Origin: Methylobacterium phyllostachyos
GTDB taxonomy: Bacteria; Pseudomonadota; Alphaproteobacteria; Rhizobiales; Beijerinckiaceae
Direction of reading: 5' to 3'
DNA length: 64,000 bases
NCBI RefSeq assembly: GCF_900103445.1
Contig: NZ_FNHS01000003.1
Coordinates: forward strand, 1 to 64,000
Shown here: positions 1 to 9,208 of the stretch, piece by piece
Layout: every line of letters starts with the position of its first letter
Position numbering within the stretch: position 1 is the stretch's first letter
Made by a program: the position numbers and the translations under genes
The notes under the pieces: generated by a model
Databases searched by the model: none
Seen by the model: only the letters and a program-made list of their open reading frames with translations
What the model was told of the DNA's origin: nothing

Positions 1-2154
1 CGCATCAACGAGGCCTTCGGCGACGTCGTCAACTTCGACCTGATCCCGCCGCAGGCCATCCAGCGCATCGACGTGGTCACCGGCAACCCCGTCTTCGGCC
101 TCAACGCCATCGGCGGCGCGGTCAACATCCAGATGAAGAACGGCTTCACCTGGCAGGGCACCGAGATCTCGGCCTGGGGCGGCTCGGACGGCCGCACCGC
201 CGGCTACCTCGAATACGGCAAGGTGGCGGACAACTGGAGCTTCTACTTCACCGGCGACGGGCTGAACGACCGCGGCTGGCGCTACGAGAACCCGAGCACG
301 ATCGGCCGGCTTTATGCGGATCTGGGCTACCGCTCGCAGGATTCCGAGTTCCACCTGATCGGTCTGGCCGCCCGCAGCTTCTACGGGGCGGCGGCCGCGA
401 CGCCGGTGGACTTCACCCATGTCGATCCGCGGGCGATCTTCACGTACCCGCAGACGCAGACCACACAGGTCGGCTCGCTTCAGCTCACCGGTCGGGTGGA
501 CATCTCGCCGACCTGGGATCTCGCCGGCAACGCCTATTACCGGCGCTTCGGCGAAAACTACGTCGACGGCAACGACGGCAATTTCGAGCAGTGCAGCAAG
601 CGCGGCAGCTTCCGCGGTTTCCTCTGCTATCAGGACGATGCGTTCAACGTGAATGCGCCGCCAACCAGCCAGGTGGCAGCGCGCCGGGCCTATGCCAACC
701 AGTTCACGATCCTGGGCCTGAACGGTCAGCCGATTCCTTTCCGGAACGTCCCGTACGGCACGATCGATACGACCCTGACACAGTCGGAGGCCTATGGCGG
801 CTCGTTGCAGGCCGCCAACCGCGACCGCGTCTTCGGCCTGCCCAACACCTTTGTGGTCGGCGGCAGCGTCGACGCCTCGAACTTCTCGTTCAAGTCGTCG
901 AGCACGCTGGGAGTCATCAACCCGAACCTCTCTGTCTCGATCGATCCCAACAGCCCGTATTATGGCAACATCCCAGGGCTGGGCACGCCGGATATCCGGA
1001 CCCTCGCTGCGCTTGGCATCGCGCCGACCAATGTCAGTGGATCGACGCTATATCTCGGCCTCTACGCCACCGACACGCTGGACGTGACCGACCGCTTGTC
1101 GCTCACCGCCGGCTTCCGGCTCAACTACGCCCGTATCCAGACGCGCGATCAGACCGGGTTCTCGCCCGACGTCACGGGTGTGAACGAGTACACCAAGGTC
1201 AATCCGCTGGCGGGCCTGACCTATCAGTTCGACCCGGCGCTCAACCTCTACGGCAGCTACTCGGAATCGAACCGCGCGCCGACGCCGCTGGAGCTGTCCT
1301 GCTCCAGCCCGACCCAGCCCTGCCTGCTGCCGAACTCGCTGGTCGCAGACCCGCCGCTCAAGCAGGTCATCGGGCAGACCTACGAGGCCGGCTTCCGCGG
1401 TGTGATCCCGAGCTTCCTCTCGGGCGGCGCCCTGACCTACAAGGCCGGTGTGTTCCGCACCGACCTGACGAACGATCTCTATCAGATCGCCGTCGCCGGC
1501 AACGCGGCCCGCGCCTACTACATCAACGTGCCGGCGACGCGTCGCCAGGGCATCGAGGTGAGCGCCGAGTACGTCGTCACGCCCGATCTGCTGATCTACG
1601 CCAATTACGCTTTGATCGATGCCACCTTCCAGTTCAACGCCACTCTCTCGTCGCCCAACAACCCGCTGGCCGGCGCCGGTGCGGCCGGTGGCGCGACAGG
1701 CGGCGACGTGATCCCAAACGGCGGTATCCGCGTGCGGCCGGGTGACAAGATCCCGCTGATCCCGGATCATCAGATCAAAGCCGGGTTCGAGTATAACATC
1801 ACGCCGAACTGGCGCTTCGGCCTCAACGTCTCGGCATTCTCCTCGTCCTACTTCCGCGGCGACGAATCGAACCTGAACCGCAAGCTGCCGGCCTATTACG
1901 TCATGAACCTGACGACGAAGTATCAGGTGACCAAGAACTTGGAGATCTTCGGGCTCATCACCAACCTCACCAACAACCGCTACGCCACGTTCGGGACTTT
2001 CGTGGAGCCTGGGGCGGTGGCCGGCAATCTCTCGATCAACGATCCGCGGACCACCACTTTGGCCCAACCGCTCTCGATCTATGCGGGGCTGACCTACCGC
2101 TTCGGCGCCGATCCTGTGCCGATGTCGCCGGAGCCGATCATCCGCAAGTACTGA
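1..2154 (+). CDS. TonB-dependent outer-membrane receptor (5' truncated by window edge)
   Basis: The reading frame is open from base 1, so the signal peptide and the start of the plug lie outside the window. What remains is the end of the plug domain (PQAIQRIDVVTG, then an NAIGGAVNI motif) and a complete beta-barrel rich in alternating aromatic strands. It ends with an aromatic-rich strand (YAGLTYRF) and a short tail. The family imports siderophores, cobalamin or other large ligands across the outer membrane using TonB energy. The ligand cannot be read from the sequence. A strong hairpin terminator follows the stop codon. No TonB, ExbB or ABC transporter gene lies on the visible side. The 693-residue ORF that begins at a GTG at position 73 is only an internal start. 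Confidence 0.93.
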   Translation, partial: RINEAFGDVVNFDLIPPQAIQRIDVVTGNPVFGLNAIGGAVNIQMKNGFTWQGTEISAWGGSDGRTAGYLEYGKVADNWSFYFTGDGLNDRGWRYENPSTIGRLYADLGYRSQDSEFHLIGLAARSFYGAAAATPVDFTHVDPRAIFTYPQTQTTQVGSLQLTGRVDISPTWDLAGNAYYRRFGENYVDGNDGNFEQCSKRGSFRGFLCYQDDAFNVNAPPTSQVAARRAYANQFTILGLNGQPIPFRNVPYGTIDTTLTQSEAYGGSLQAANRDRVFGLPNTFVVGGSVDASNFSFKSSSTLGVINPNLSVSIDPNSPYYGNIPGLGTPDIRTLAALGIAPTNVSGSTLYLGLYATDTLDVTDRLSLTAGFRLNYARIQTRDQTGFSPDVTGVNEYTKVNPLAGLTYQFDPALNLYGSYSESNRAPTPLELSCSSPTQPCLLPNSLVADPPLKQVIGQTYEAGFRGVIPSFLSGGALTYKAGVFRTDLTNDLYQIAVAGNAARAYYINVPATRRQGIEVSAEYVVTPDLLIYANYALIDATFQFNATLSSPNNPLAGAGAAGGATGGDVIPNGGIRVRPGDKIPLIPDHQIKAGFEYNITPNWRFGLNVSAFSSSYFRGDESNLNRKLPAYYVMNLTTKYQVTKNLEIFGLITNLTNNRYATFGTFVEPGAVAGNLSINDPRTTTLAQPLSIYAGLTYRFGADPVPMSPEPIIRKY

Positions 2155-2179
2155 CCAGATCGGTAGAATAGACTCATGA

Positions 2180-2206
2180 GGAGCCGCTTCTCTGCGGCTC
2201 CTTTTT
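2180..2206 (+). terminator. Intrinsic terminator after the TonB-dependent receptor
   Basis: An 8-bp perfect stem (GGAGCCGC / GCGGCTCC, 2180-2187 and 2194-2201) with a 6-nt loop is followed directly by five T residues. It lies 26 bp after the receptor stop codon. Confidence 0.88.
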
Positions 2207-2392
2207 CGTTTTCGCGGTTTCCGCCTTTCAACCTGCGCAGGCCGGCGACGGATAAAGTCTCGCGCGAGGTCCCGCGGCATGATCCGTGCGCTTCTCGCGG
2301 CCGCCACCGATCGTGGTGCGATCCGCCTCGGCGACAAACTGACGTTCCGAAGCGCTTTCTCAGCCGAACCGGCATCCACTTCAGCGGCGCGC

Positions 2393-4063
2393 CTAAGCGC
2401 GCCTCAGGCTGCTTGGCGACCGAAAGTCCGACGTCCGGCTGTGCGCGACCGGCGCCCGCGGGACGGCCGTGCGTGCATCCCCCTGCCGGATCTGCTCGAT
2501 CAGCAGCGGCTTTGCGTAATAGTAGCCCTGTGCGCAGCGAATCTGGGTCGCCCCCAGGAGATAGGCGACCTCCTCGAAGGTCTCGACACCCTCGGCCACC
2601 ACCGACATTCCGAGCGCCATCCCGAGCGATTCGATCGCCTTGAGGACGATCTGGCTGCGCGGCCGCTTGTCGATGTCCGTGATGAAGGATCGGTCGATCT
2701 TCAATTCGTCCGCGGTGATCTCCGCCAGCGCGGCCAGTGACGAGTAGCCAACGCCGAAATCATCGATGGAGACCCGCGCCCCGATGGCCCTGATGCGGGG
2801 CAGCACCTCGCGCTGGAACCGACCTTTGGTGAAGAACGCCTCCTCGGTGAGTTCGAGCACGAAGCGCTTGGCCATGCCGGTCGCCCCGAGGGCGTCACAG
2901 AAGGCCGACATGAACGGAACGTCGCAGGCCTGTTTGGCGGCGATGTTCAGGCTCACGGTCACGTGCGGCCCGAACACGTCGTCAATATCGGGCATGGTCC
3001 GCACGGTTTCGCTGAGGACCTGAAGCGTGATCTCGTTGATCAGCCCGAGTTCGATGGCGAGCCCGATGAAATCGCCGGGGGCTTGGATCACGCCCAACTC
3101 GTCCCGCCAGCGCAAGAGCACCTCGACACCCGTCACCGCGTGGGTACGCATGTCGACCTTGGGTTGGAACGCGCAGCAGAAGCAACGGTCGCGAATCGCG
3201 AGCCGAAGCCGCTGCTCCACGGCCATCCGGGCGGTGGCCGCGTGGCTCATCGTCTCCTCGAAGACGCTGACGCCGCCTTTGACGCCGCCCTTCACCCGGT
3301 ACATGGCGTTGTCCGCCTGACGACGAAGCACCTCGTAGGTGGTTCCATGGTCTGGAAACAGACTGAGGCCCATGGAGGCCGAGGCGAAGATTTCGTGGTC
3401 GTCGATGAAGAACGGCTGTTTCAGGCGCTTCGAGATGTCCTGGACGGCCGCCAGGGTTGCATCGCGGTCCACGACCGGATGGAGCAGCAACACGAACTCG
3501 TCGCCGCCGATGCGGGCGAGCATGTCGCTCGGCCGCAGGGCCCCGCGGATACGATCCGAGACCTTGCGCAGAAGAGCATCGCCCGCGGCATGACTATAAT
3601 AATCGTTGATGTGCTTGAAGTTGTCGAGATCGATGAAGGCCACGGCGAAGCGATCGTCTGGCCCCGCGGTCGCGATCAGATCCTCGATGCTTTGCTCGAA
3701 CATCGTCCGGTTGGGCAGGCCCGTTAGCGCATCGATGAAGGCCCGCGCGATCAGGTCGCGCTGGATCGCATGGTGGTGCGTGACGTCGGTGAGGGTCGTG
3801 AGCGTATAGAAGTCCGATTCGGTGACGACCGTAGAAGCCTGGGCTTCGATGACGTGTTCGCCAATCGCCGTCACGACGGCGACGGCGGGATTTTCAAGGG
3901 CGCTGGCCGGCAGGTCGTTGACAGCCCGGGGCCCAAGGGCCCGGGCCGCCGTATTGGCGAGGATGCATAGGCCCTGCTCGTCGTGGACCACGACGCCGAC
4001 CGGAAGCGCTTGGAGGGCGGCTTCGAGGAGGCTCTGCCGATGTCTGGACGCGGGCGTGCTCAC
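2393..4063 (-). CDS. Bifunctional GGDEF/EAL c-di-GMP turnover protein with N-terminal PAS-like region
   Basis: A 556-residue protein if it starts at the GTG at 4063, which lies one base after the stop of the upstream HerA gene; the frame is open further upstream, but inside that gene. Residues about 10-105 look PAS-like. The GGDEF domain (about 115-280) has an intact RIGGDEF active site, which suggests diguanylate cyclase activity. The EAL domain (about 295-540) reads EVLLRW instead of EALLRW but keeps the later acidic DDFGVGYSS motif, so phosphodiesterase activity is possible but not certain. There are no membrane segments, so it is probably cytoplasmic. The near-zero spacing implies co-transcription with the HerA-like ATPase, an unusual pairing. 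Confidence 0.9.
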   Translation of the reverse strand: MSTPASRHRQSLLEAALQALPVGVVVHDEQGLCILANTAARALGPRAVNDLPASALENPAVAVVTAIGEHVIEAQASTVVTESDFYTLTTLTDVTHHHAIQRDLIARAFIDALTGLPNRTMFEQSIEDLIATAGPDDRFAVAFIDLDNFKHINDYYSHAAGDALLRKVSDRIRGALRPSDMLARIGGDEFVLLLHPVVDRDATLAAVQDISKRLKQPFFIDDHEIFASASMGLSLFPDHGTTYEVLRRQADNAMYRVKGGVKGGVSVFEETMSHAATARMAVEQRLRLAIRDRCFCCAFQPKVDMRTHAVTGVEVLLRWRDELGVIQAPGDFIGLAIELGLINEITLQVLSETVRTMPDIDDVFGPHVTVSLNIAAKQACDVPFMSAFCDALGATGMAKRFVLELTEEAFFTKGRFQREVLPRIRAIGARVSIDDFGVGYSSLAALAEITADELKIDRSFITDIDKRPRSQIVLKAIESLGMALGMSVVAEGVETFEEVAYLLGATQIRCAQGYYYAKPLLIEQIRQGDARTAVPRAPVAHSRTSDFRSPSSLRRA

Positions 4064-4064
4064 G

Positions 4065-5915
4065 TCAGCCCTGCTGCCAGAGCGTCTTGGCGGCGCGCAG
4101 GGTCCCCTCACCGGAGTTGTCGCCGGCTTCGAGGGGGCGCCGGAGTAGGCGGCGATGCACTTGGTCGAGCGCGGCGCCGTGCCCGCCCTCGGCGCCCGGC
4201 TCCCGAGTCAGCCGCACGCCCGCGGATTGCTCGGATTCGAGGCCGCTGACTTTGCTCATGGTCGCACCGCGCCAGCGCTCGACCACCGCGCCCACGAAGG
4301 CTGCGCCGGCGATCGTGTCGCCGTGCTCGGAGACGCGACCGCTCACGTCGTTGCGCGGCTGACGTTCCGGGGGCAGGGGGGTGAACTTCATCCGCACCGG
4401 CATCGGCACACCCTCGCCGAAGGCGATGACTTCGCCTGTGCCGAGCGACGGCACGAAGGTCAGCAGGTTCACGGCATCCGAGACCGCCGCCGCCAGGAAA
4501 GCCTGGTCGCGGTCGTTGGTCATCCGCATGGCGAAAAGGGTGCTGCATTGCGACATGATCGTCGCATCGAGTTCCGCCGGCCGCTGCGTGACGAGCCCGA
4601 GATAGATGCCGTGCTTGCGGCCCTCGCGGGCGATTCGCGACAGGGCGCGCCGGGTCGGTGTGAACCCGATGGAACGGTCGGCCGAGGCGTAACGATGGGC
4701 CTCCTCGCAGACGAACAGCAACGGGATCGCGCCCTCACTCCAGATGCCGAACTCGAACGCGAGACGGCACAGGACGCAGACGACGGCGTCCACGACCTCC
4801 ATGGGCAGACCCGCGAGCTGCATGATCGTCATCGGTCGGCCGTCCGGGTCGAGCCGGAACAGGTGCCCCAGGATCTCGCCCATCATGTCGCCGCCGACAT
4901 TGGCGTTCTCGAACATGAAGCCGTAGCGCGGATCGTTGCGCAGCGCCTCGATCCGGGTGATCAGCCGGTGATAATGCATCCGGCCGACACGGTTCTCCAG
5001 GCGCCCCATCCGCTCGTCGATCAGCGAGATCAGGTCCTGCAACATGTAGGGAACGGGCGTATCGACGGTGAAGCCGGCACTTTTGCCGATCGTGCGCTTC
5101 ACGACCTGCCGGTCACTCGCCTCCTTGTACTGCGCGTACTTGCTCTTCGCGAGCGGGATGACCTCCGCGAGGATCTCGATCTCCTCGTCGACCGGGGAAC
5201 GGCCGCCGTAGACGACGTCGGCGAACTCCTCCAGGTTGAAGAGCCAGAACGGCAGCTTCAGATTGCGTGGGCTGATGACGCTCGCTTGGTCGCCGAAGCA
5301 GGACGCATATTCGTTGTGCACGTCGAGCAAGAAGATACGCACCGCCTGCTGCGCACGCATCACCTGATCGAGGATGACGGCGACACCGCTGGATTTGCCG
5401 ACGCCAGTCGTGCCCAGCACCGCGAAGTGTTTCGTCAGGAGATCCTCGACCTTGATGCAGGCCGGCGTATCCGGGTCCTGATACAGCGCGCCGACCGTGG
5501 CCATGTTCGCGGCCGAGACCTGATAGAGGATCCGGAGATCGCCCGGAGGCAGCAGATCCACGGCATCCCCGATGGCGGGATAGCAGGTCACGCCCCGGCG
5601 AAACCGCTTCACCCCATCCTGGGACAGGATCTCTCCGAGAAGGTCGATGCTGGCATAGGCGCCGGGCCGAAGGGCGCGGTCGCCGCCGGACGAGAGTGTC
5701 GTGATAATGCCGATTAGAAGGGTCGGACCGGCTTCGATCCGGACGAAATTTCCGACTGTCGCCCGAACGTGGGGCCGGCCGTTCTGCGCGGCGAGTTCGA
5801 GATGAACCTTGGACCCATCGATCGAGGTTACCGAGCCCATCCGTGTCGTGGAAATTTCGTTCCGATCGCTTGTGTCACCGTCCAGCATCGCGTGTTCTCG
5901 AGCCTGCTTATCCAA
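4065..5915 (-). CDS. HerA-like DUF87 hexameric ATPase/translocase
   Basis: 616 residues. The N-terminal 150 residues resemble a HAS-barrel. A Walker A motif GTTGVGKSS lies near residues 166-174, and a Walker B-like LLFVCEEAHRY near 395-405 is followed by the conserved GRKHGIYLGLVTQRP segment typical of HerA/FtsK-type motors. The family drives DNA translocation, often with the nuclease NurA in archaea or with other partners in bacteria. No NurA or other nuclease is adjacent here. The downstream partner is the GGDEF/EAL gene. The C-terminal 60 residues beyond the ATPase core are low-complexity. Alternative starts exist, such as the ATG at 5888; the longest is given. Confidence 0.85.
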   Translation of the reverse strand: MDKQAREHAMLDGDTSDRNEISTTRMGSVTSIDGSKVHLELAAQNGRPHVRATVGNFVRIEAGPTLLIGIITTLSSGGDRALRPGAYASIDLLGEILSQDGVKRFRRGVTCYPAIGDAVDLLPPGDLRILYQVSAANMATVGALYQDPDTPACIKVEDLLTKHFAVLGTTGVGKSSGVAVILDQVMRAQQAVRIFLLDVHNEYASCFGDQASVISPRNLKLPFWLFNLEEFADVVYGGRSPVDEEIEILAEVIPLAKSKYAQYKEASDRQVVKRTIGKSAGFTVDTPVPYMLQDLISLIDERMGRLENRVGRMHYHRLITRIEALRNDPRYGFMFENANVGGDMMGEILGHLFRLDPDGRPMTIMQLAGLPMEVVDAVVCVLCRLAFEFGIWSEGAIPLLFVCEEAHRYASADRSIGFTPTRRALSRIAREGRKHGIYLGLVTQRPAELDATIMSQCSTLFAMRMTNDRDQAFLAAAVSDAVNLLTFVPSLGTGEVIAFGEGVPMPVRMKFTPLPPERQPRNDVSGRVSEHGDTIAGAAFVGAVVERWRGATMSKVSGLESEQSAGVRLTREPGAEGGHGAALDQVHRRLLRRPLEAGDNSGEGTLRAAKTLWQQG

Positions 5916-6262
5916 GGTGGCTCGAGGATGGGCGCTGTCGCTTAAAATTCCGACAAAGCCAGGCTTTTGAACAGACGATGATTAATCGTTTCTTCTCTGA
6001 TTATCCGCGCAACTTGAGATGTACAATATTGCTTACCTGCTTCCGAAGTCGGCCGGCATACACACAAAATCGATACACGTTAAGCGCGGTATCGCAGCGT
6101 CTATGCGCGCAAAAGTTGTGCGCGTGACGTGCTCGGAAGCATCAGTATGATCAGTCGGTGGCGCCGGGCGAATTGTTTGCGGTGGCCCGTCTGCGGCACG
6201 CATCGAGCCCAGTCCCGCCGTCTTCGCGATCGGGACCGGAGTTCAGGTCGCTGGAGGGCGCG
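5916..6262. other. Intergenic region, AT-richer, no gene seen
   Basis: About 350 bp upstream of the HerA gene. The stretch 5944-6090 is distinctly AT-richer than its surroundings and probably carries the promoter of the minus-strand HerA-GGDEF operon. I see no convincing RNA gene, repeat or ORF with a ribosome binding site. Confidence 0.5.
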
Positions 6263-6463
6263 CTACAGATTCTCGCCGTCGTTGAAATGCTCACGCTTCC
6301 AGCATTCGCCGGAGATGCGCGCTCCATTTGAGGAGACGAACGCATAGGGCGAGGATTCGACGACGGCTCCGCCACGTGCACGGATGACCCACCGAAAACC
6401 GTCCGCGCAGGGAACGATCTCGACCGTATGGCCCTGTGAAGCGTCTGAGGAATGCATCGACAT
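6263..6463 (-). CDS. Small hypothetical protein
   Basis: 66 residues from the ATG at 6463, with a second possible ATG at 6457. The pattern of an early IVPCADGFRWVIRA segment, then a serine-tyrosine stretch and a terminal basic region, is weakly like DUF1508/YegP-type small proteins that accept a residue-level repeat, but the match is too thin to name. There is no clear Shine-Dalgarno sequence, so this could be a chance frame. It stands alone between the HerA operon and the plus-strand pair at 6637-7138. Confidence 0.35.
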   Translation of the reverse strand: MSMHSSDASQGHTVEIVPCADGFRWVIRARGGAVVESSPYAFVSSNGARISGECWKREHFNDGENL

Positions 6464-6636
6464 GCCCAATCAACGTCCGGGCGCGCGCTTTCGCTCCCAT
6501 GGAGGCGAGCGCAGAGTTACCGAGGCGCGCCGCGTCCGTTCCGGATTGGACCCTGTTGCGGGAACGCGGGATGCCGTATCCGGTTCGGAAGGTCGGAGGG
6601 GCCAACCTGAGCCCAGGTGAGAAGCAAGGATGCGGA

Positions 6637-6879
6637 ATGGCGATTAAGGCCTTGAACGACCGGAAGAAGCTGTCGAACGATTTCAACGAAGCGAACGACG
6701 CTTTCATCGACGAGGTGCTGGGTGCCCTTCAATCCGGCGCGATCCCTATCGATCTGGCCCGCGCCTACCTCGCGCATCCCGTCGCGATGATGCACACGGA
6801 TGGGGCTCAGGCGGTGGCCGACTATTTCGAGCGCATCCTGGCGCAGCGGCCGAACATCGACTGGATGCCCGGAAATTGA
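6637..6879 (+). CDS. Small conserved-looking hypothetical protein
   Basis: 80 residues starting at the ATG at 6637, preceded by a purine-rich AAGGA; the longer upstream frame is not credible coding sequence. The protein is mostly helical and charged at the N terminus (KALNDRKKLSNDF), followed by a predicted helix around AFIDEVLGAL and a C-terminal segment with HPVAMMHTDGAQAVADYF. There are no membrane segments or signal peptide. It is followed after 28 bp by another small gene, so the two may form a bicistronic unit. I do not recognise the family. Confidence 0.6.
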   Translation: MAIKALNDRKKLSNDFNEANDAFIDEVLGALQSGAIPIDLARAYLAHPVAMMHTDGAQAVADYFERILAQRPNIDWMPGN

Positions 6880-6907
6880 GCGGCGCCGGATCGGAGAGGG
6901 AGCGCGA

Positions 6908-7138
6908 ATGACAGCGGACGAGATCCAGGACCTGAACCGCGCCCGAGCCGCACTGGCACGGCAGCGCAATGCCATCGCCCGCCGGATCGGCGGCCTCGAC
7001 GTGGCACCCATCTCCATGTCGGAGGATCTGACCCGCACGCTCGTCGCCATCGAGGCCGTGGACCGGGCGCTGGTCGAAGCCGGTCAGCCGCATGTCGATA
7101 TCGGGCCGGGGCAGGACGCGCAGCCGCCCGAGCGTTGA
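6908..7138 (+). CDS. Small hypothetical protein
   Basis: 76 residues from the ATG at 6908, with a good AGAGGGAG ribosome binding site 6 bp upstream. The protein is helical with an early NRARAALARQRNAIARRIGG basic helix and a second helix (LTRTLVAIEAVDRALVEAG), which suggests a small two-helix hairpin. It lies between the 80-residue gene and metY, and may share a transcript with either. No function can be assigned. Confidence 0.6.
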   Translation: MTADEIQDLNRARAALARQRNAIARRIGGLDVAPISMSEDLTRTLVAIEAVDRALVEAGQPHVDIGPGQDAQPPER

Positions 7139-7214
7139 AGCCCAAGGCGAGCAGACTTTCGCGAGCCGTGCCCACCGGGGCCTACAAGTCCGCACGTTCC
7201 GAGGAGACGCGACG

Positions 7215-8495
7215 ATGACCGACCGCCTGCCCGGCTTCAACACCCTGGCGATCCACGCGGGCGCTGCCCCCGACGCCGCTACGGGCGCGCGGGCGACACC
7301 GATCTACCAGACGACGAGCTTCGTGTTCGACGATGTCGACCACGCGGCCTCCCTGTTCGGGCTCCAGGCCTTCGGCAACATCTACACGCGGATCACCAAC
7401 CCAACGAACGCCGTGCTGGAGGAACGCATCGCCGCCCTTGAAGGCGGAACCGCCGCGCTGGCAGTCGCCTCGGGTCATGCCGCCGAATTCCTGACGATGC
7501 ACGCCCTGATGCAGCCGGGCGACGAGTTCGTGGCCTCCAACAAGCTCTATGGGGGCTCGATCAACCAGTTCAATCACTCGTACAAGAACTTCGGCTGGTC
7601 GGTGGCCTGGGCCGACAACGACGATCCGGCCGCCTTCGAAGCGGCGATCACGCCACGCACCAAGGCGATTTTTTGTGAGTCGATTGCCAATCCGGGCGGC
7701 GTGATCACCGATCTGGCGGCGCTCTCGCAGATCGCCAAGAAGCACAACATCCCGCTCGTCGTCGACAACACCATGGCGACGCCGTACCTGATCCGGCCCT
7801 TCGAGCACGGGGCCGACATCGTGGTGCATTCGGCGACGAAGTTCCTCGGCGGCCACGGAAATTCGATCGGCGGGCTGATCGTCGATGGCGGCACGTTTCA
7901 ATGGGCGGGGGATCCCCGCTATCCGATGATGAGCGAGCCGCGGCCGGAATATTCCGGCATGGTGCTGGCCGAGACGTTTGGCAATTTCGGCTTCGCCATC
8001 GCCTGCCGGGTGCTGGGCCTGCGCGATCTCGGGCCGGCGTTGTCGCCGTTCAACGCCTTCCTGATCCTCAACGGGATCGAGACCCTGCCGCTGCGGATGC
8101 AGCGCCACTCCGACAACGCGTTGACGGTCGCCAAACACCTGTCGCAACACCCGGCGGTGTCGTGGGTCAGCTACCCGGGCCTGGAGACCGACCGCTACCA
8201 TCAGCTCGCGAAGCGCTACACGCCGAATGGCGCGGGGGCGGTCTTCACCTTCGGGCTGGAGGGCGGCTACGAGGCGGGGGTGAACCTAGTCTCGAACCTC
8301 CAGCTGTTCTCGCACCTCGCCAATATCGGCGACACGCGCTCGCTGGTCATTCACCCGGCTTCGACAACCCACCGGCAGCTCACTGACGCGCAGAAGACGG
8401 CCGCGGGGGCGGGGCCGGACGTGGTGCGGCTGTCGATCGGGCTGGAGGATCCGGCGGATCTGATCGAGGATCTGGATGGGGCGCTCAGCGCTTGA
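7215..8495 (+). CDS. metY: O-acetylhomoserine sulfhydrylase (PLP enzyme)
   Basis: 426 residues from the ATG at 7215, with a GAGGAG ribosome binding site; the longer frame is rejected. It is a Cys/Met-metabolism PLP enzyme of the MetY type: an N-terminal FNTLAIHAG motif, an [12 protein letters not shown] segment, YTRITNPT near residue 60, and the PLP-lysine motif [10 protein letters not shown] near 207. The length (about 430) fits O-acetylhomoserine sulfhydrylase rather than the shorter cystathionine enzymes. It makes homocysteine from O-acetylhomoserine and sulfide in the cytoplasm. I could not identify a SAM riboswitch in the short space upstream. Confidence 0.93.
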   Translation: MTDRLPGFNTLAIHAGAAPDAATGARATPIYQTTSFVFDDVDHAASLFGLQAFGNIYTRITNPTNAVLEERIAALEGGTAALAVASGHAAEFLTMHALMQPGDEFVASNKLYGGSINQFNHSYKNFGWSVAWADNDDPAAFEAAITPRTKAIFCESIANPGGVITDLAALSQIAKKHNIPLVVDNTMATPYLIRPFEHGADIVVHSATKFLGGHGNSIGGLIVDGGTFQWAGDPRYPMMSEPRPEYSGMVLAETFGNFGFAIACRVLGLRDLGPALSPFNAFLILNGIETLPLRMQRHSDNALTVAKHLSQHPAVSWVSYPGLETDRYHQLAKRYTPNGAGAVFTFGLEGGYEAGVNLVSNLQLFSHLANIGDTRSLVIHPASTTHRQLTDAQKTAAGAGPDVVRLSIGLEDPADLIEDLDGALSA

Positions 8496-8592
8496 GCGTG
8501 CACCGTCGGTTTCGACGAACAGGCTGCACCGGCGGTCCGGTTTTCGAATCTCTGTGTTGTTTGAGCGGGCGGCCCGTCCAAAGGGTGTCACG

Positions 8593-8844
8593 ATGGCGAA
8601 TGTCGCGAGCGAAACCGACGTTGATCCCGTCACGCAGGAAGAGGCTGCCGCCGTTCTGGCCGGCCTCGGTTTCACGGTGTCCGATGCCGTAAGGCTGCTG
8701 CTGACGCGTGTTGCCCGCGAAAAGGCGTGACCGTTCGCGCCCATCGAGACGTTGATTGCCGCCATGCGTGAAGCGCGCCAGGGAGGTCTGCCGCGTTTCC
8801 ACGACGAGGTCTCGCCGGTGGCCATCCTGAATACGGACGATTGA
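8593..8844 (+). pseudogene. RelB/DinJ-family antitoxin, broken by an in-frame TGA
   Basis: The first 45 codons read as a RelB/DinJ antitoxin: a degraded N terminus, then GFTVSDAVRLLLTRVAREKA, the ribbon-helix-helix segment typical of the family. A TGA stop follows at 8728-8730. The same frame then continues without a stop to 8844 with PFAPIETLIAAMREARQGG, which is the normal C-terminal part of this family. The break is therefore a single nonsense codon in an otherwise complete gene. The YafQ-like toxin remnant lies 37 bp downstream. Confidence 0.75.
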
Positions 8845-8881
8845 GCACACCGGCGAGTTCACACGCGCCCCTGAATCAGAG

Positions 8882-9079
8882 ATGACGGGTCGCCACCGCG
8901 CCACGCTTGCGGCCGATCTCCCGCTCGAGGCGCGACGTCCGGAGCATGCCCTGGTCGGCGATTGGCAGGACCCTCGGGACTGTGACGTCAAACCGGATTT
9001 CGAGCTGATCTCTCGGCGTCCCGATGCCGCGACGATCCAGTTGGTCCGCATCGGATCTCACGCCGAACTCGGTGTCTGA
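8882..9079 (+). pseudogene. YafQ-family toxin remnant (N terminus lost)
   Basis: 65 residues. The C-terminal two thirds (PEHALVGDWQDPRDC, KPDFELI, IQLVRIGSHAEL) match the conserved end of YafQ-type ribosome-dependent mRNA interferases, in which HxLxGxWxxxRDxHxxPDWLLIY and the RxGSHxxLF end are typical. The first 30-40 residues of a normal YafQ (about 92 residues) are missing or scrambled, and the catalytic tail has lost its final Phe. Together with the broken antitoxin just upstream, this is a decayed RelB-YafQ module. Confidence 0.7.
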
Positions 9080-9208
9080 GTCGCAATCAGTTCATCGACG
9101 ATAAGAATCAAGGCGCGTGTGGCCGGTCCGTGCGCACCCGTGCACCGCGTGCCTTGTCCCAGCTTCTAAAACCGGAACAAGACTGCCGGTGATGGGCCTC
9201 TGTCGCCC

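Noticed and set aside
1048..2379. 443-codon minus-strand open frame opposite the TonB receptor
   Set aside because: Shadow of the receptor in high-GC DNA; Arg/Val-rich with no domain or ribosome binding site.
4155..5717. 520-codon plus-strand open frame opposite the HerA gene
   Set aside because: Shadow in high-GC DNA; the minus-strand protein has clear Walker motifs.
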